The notes beneath the pieces are model-generated. The model was not told where the DNA came from and made no database searches. It saw nothing but the letters and a program-made list of their open reading frames with translations. The position numbers were made by a program, and so were the translations under genes. Below are positions 62,009 to 64,000 of a DNA stretch of 64,000 nt, in pieces (the stretch's first letter is position 1; the number at the start of each line of letters is the position of its first letter). The stretch comes from Flavobacterium cutihirudinis (lineage in GTDB: Bacteria > Bacteroidota > Bacteroidia > Flavobacteriales > Flavobacteriaceae), in contig NZ_QRDQ01000008.1 of assembly GCF_003385895.1 (NCBI RefSeq), forward strand, positions 1,174,354 through 1,238,353, in the 5' to 3' direction.

Positions 62009-64000
62009 TTATTCTTTTTCGCGTCCAAAACGTTCGAAAACATTTACATACGTATTGAAAGTTTTCTTGTGTTGTTCATAGAAAGCTTTGTCGTTATTAT
62101 GGTCCATAACCTGCAATAAACTTCTGTAGCGCTCAATATCTGTAATAATATCCATTGCTAAATCAGTTTGATCTCCCGGAGGCAACGTTGCGTAGTAATT
62201 TAAATTTTCGTTGTATTTTTTTACTAGTTTGTTAAGTAAATCATGAGCTTTTGCAGTTTCTCCAACTTTGTAGTAGCCATCGGCAAACGGTTCAACTAAT
62301 GAATAATAACCAAATTTATCCACAGGCATTTTAGTCATAGCTAAATTAATAACGTTTTTAGCCTTGTCAATTTTACCTTCAGCAATAAGTTGATTCATTA
62401 AACGAGATAAGTTGGTGCGGTACGTGATGCTGTTTCTTCTTGTCTCAGGATCATGATAGATTTTATCGCTTTCGCTATTTCCCCAATCCCACTTCATTAC
62501 AATATCATATGTTTTGTCTGCGTCAATTTGCCCCATATCCATTGGTCCGCCATCTTTTGAAGGGACATTTCTTACAGGAACTAATTTGTAGACCATACCA
62601 TCTAATTGCAAATAGTTTTTTAACCACAAATAGTCTTCATCGTCAAAAGCACCACCGCTAAAATAAATTGGTCGTTTCCAGTTGTTATTGGCTAATATAT
62701 CAAGCATCATCAGGCGATTCTTGTAAATTGCACTTCCTTTGATGTCAATGTCCATAAAAGGAACAATTGAGTCGTTATATTTCGGGTTTACAACTTTGTT
62801 TTTGATGATTGTATTTTTGTCAACAGTAATTCTGATTTTGTTAGTTGGGTAATAATGAATCGTTTGTCCGTTTTGCAAACCAACAGTTGATTTAGGATTT
62901 TTGATAAAATCAATAAAACCTTTTATATCCCAGCGAGTATCAACTTTCTGAATATATGCTACATAATCCAGTTTGTCTCCTACATAATCTTCGTGTGAAA
63001 ATGATATTGGCAAAGGATCAGATTCATAAGCTTTGGCTTTCATTTGATCAATATACCAGTCTGTCATAAATAAACTAGTGTTTACAATTTTTACATCTGT
63101 TCTAAAATGTTCGATTTCCTGAGCATACCATAGAGGGAATGTGTCATTATCGCCAATGGTAAATAAAATAGCGTTTTTATCACAAGAGCTTAAGTATGCT
63201 TTTGCCATTGCAACTGCAGTATATCTATTTGATCTGTCGTGATCATCCCAGTTTTGAGACGCCATTAAAATAGGGGCAGCTAATAAACTTGCTCCAATGA
63301 TAACCGGTCCGGCAATTTTTGGTGCAAGATATTTTTGAATGCTTTCATAAAGTGAATAAACACCAAAACCGATCCAGATGGCAAATACATAAAAGGATCC
63401 TACAAGTGCATAATCTCTTTCTCGTGGTTCGAATGGTCTTTCATTCAAATAAATTTTTAATGCAATTCCGGTAAATAGGAATAGAGCCAGAAGGACATAA
63501 AAACTTTTTAAATCTTTATTGGCATGATACATTATTCCAATAAGACCCAAAATAAAAGGTAAAAAGAAATAAGCATTACGACCTTTGTTGTTTAAAACAT
63601 CAGATGGAAGTTTGTCCTGAGATCCTAAATGGAGCGAGTCAAGCGCTTTGATACCACTGATCCAGTTTCCATCTAAATTGTCGTATTTTCCTTGAACATC
63701 ACTTTGGCGTCCAACAAAATTCCACATTAAATATCTCCAGTACATGTATCCAAATTGATATTCGAACATAAAGCTGAAGTTATCTGTAGTTGTTGGTTTT
63801 TCAATAATTAAATATTCTCCGTAGCTTTTTAAGAATTTAATATAACCTTCGTTGTCAATTTGTTTTTGAGCATATGCTTTTCTGAATTCAGAAACAGTTT
63901 TTTCAACCTCATTTCTTAATTGTGCAGTAGCTTTGTTGTATTCGTCTTCACTTAATTGACTAGCATCAATTCCGTATTTTGCCAAATCGTCTTCATAGTT
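62009..64000 (-). CDS. DUF2723 (TMEM260-type) membrane protein, N-terminus cut by window
   Basis: The open frame runs to the window edge; about 663 C-terminal residues are visible. A loop reading NFVGRQSDVQGKYDN precedes several membrane helices (about YFFLPFILGLIGIMYHA, FYVLLALFLFTGIALKIYL, ALVGSFYVFAIWIGFGVYSL, GPVIIGASLLAAPIL in order). A soluble domain of about 400 residues follows, including DNDTFPLWYAQE. This is the layout of DUF2723 proteins, related to eukaryotic TMEM260 protein O-mannosyltransferase. Bacteroidota members may take part in protein O-glycosylation, which is inference. Any start near 63985 would be internal. Confidence 0.85.
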   Translation of the reverse strand, partial: NYEDDLAKYGIDASQLSEDEYNKATAQLRNEVEKTVSEFRKAYAQKQIDNEGYIKFLKSYGEYLIIEKPTTTDNFSFMFEYQFGYMYWRYLMWNFVGRQSDVQGKYDNLDGNWISGIKALDSLHLGSQDKLPSDVLNNKGRNAYFFLPFILGLIGIMYHANKDLKSFYVLLALFLFTGIALKIYLNERPFEPRERDYALVGSFYVFAIWIGFGVYSLYESIQKYLAPKIAGPVIIGASLLAAPILMASQNWDDHDRSNRYTAVAMAKAYLSSCDKNAILFTIGDNDTFPLWYAQEIEHFRTDVKIVNTSLFMTDWYIDQMKAKAYESDPLPISFSHEDYVGDKLDYVAYIQKVDTRWDIKGFIDFIKNPKSTVGLQNGQTIHYYPTNKIRITVDKNTIIKNKVVNPKYNDSIVPFMDIDIKGSAIYKNRLMMLDILANNNWKRPIYFSGGAFDDEDYLWLKNYLQLDGMVYKLVPVRNVPSKDGGPMDMGQIDADKTYDIVMKWDWGNSESDKIYHDPETRRNSITYRTNLSRLMNQLIAEGKIDKAKNVINLAMTKMPVDKFGYYSLVEPFADGYYKVGETAKAHDLLNKLVKKYNENLNYYATLPPGDQTDLAMDIITDIERYRSLLQVMDHNNDKAFYEQHKKTFNTYVNVFERFGREKE

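Overview
The window is chromosomal DNA of a Bacteroidota bacterium, almost certainly a Flavobacterium or close relative. It is AT-rich and has the Bacteroidota promoter pattern (TTG, about 19-21 bases, TAnnTTTG) in front of many genes. It carries a TonB-dependent receptor, a bacterial GGGP synthase, DUF3127, DUF4301 and DUF2723 proteins, and several families of palindromic repeats typical of flavobacterial intergenic DNA. No rRNA, tRNA, CRISPR array, prophage or complete insertion sequence was seen.

Layout. 1-6209 (+) is the end of a beta-glucan (laminarin-type) degradation locus: GH3 (cut by the window edge), GH5-CBM6, GH16 lipoprotein, an endonuclease/exonuclease/phosphatase-fold protein and GH3 BglX. 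A Nudix-type regulator with a destroyed catalytic box (6797) follows. 7587-12100 is mixed: YjbR-like protein, an alkylation-damage group (AlkB, a stand-alone Ada metal-binding domain, a second 2OG-Fe(II) oxygenase, an AraC-methyltransferase fusion), a GNAT, an SMR efflux protein and a CxxC protein. 12222-12351 is a probable structured RNA. Next are a patatin/outer-membrane beta-barrel protein, AhcY, a phosphopantetheinyl transferase, a globin/membrane-protein pair with a near-perfect palindrome in front, and a Crp/Fnr regulator. 18766-25094 (+) holds GGGP synthase, PnuC, a NadR-kinase/DUF4301 fusion, ArfB, and a TPP-riboswitch-controlled TonB receptor. 25136-30906 holds housekeeping genes (GreA, HIT, sensor kinase, flavin reductase, DUF3127, Aat, MOSC).

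30903-38400 (-) is a thiamine operon: TPP riboswitch, thiS, thiC, a second ThiE-like gene, thiD, thiE, thiG, an intruding GxxExxY gene flanked by repeats, thiH, thiF. Together with the receptor at 22905 it makes two TPP-controlled transcription units. 38523-47182 holds Tag glycosylase, lipoproteins, a queuosine-precursor transporter, a very large TraB-domain protein and an M3 peptidase. 47251-50137 (-) is rplM-rpsI-rpsB-tsf, with hairpins in front of rplM and rpsB. Two ferritin-like proteins, a LacI regulator and PolA follow.

The most unusual block is 56443-59566: three paralogous lysine-rich secreted mini-proteins surround an OmpR-type two-component system. The two promoters that serve them carry the same 11-bp-period direct repeat at the same distance from the -7 box, so this looks like a self-contained regulon. 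The window ends with a metallophosphoesterase, a cysteine-less thioredoxin-fold protein, a polysaccharide deacetylase and the C-terminal part of a DUF2723 membrane protein cut by the edge.
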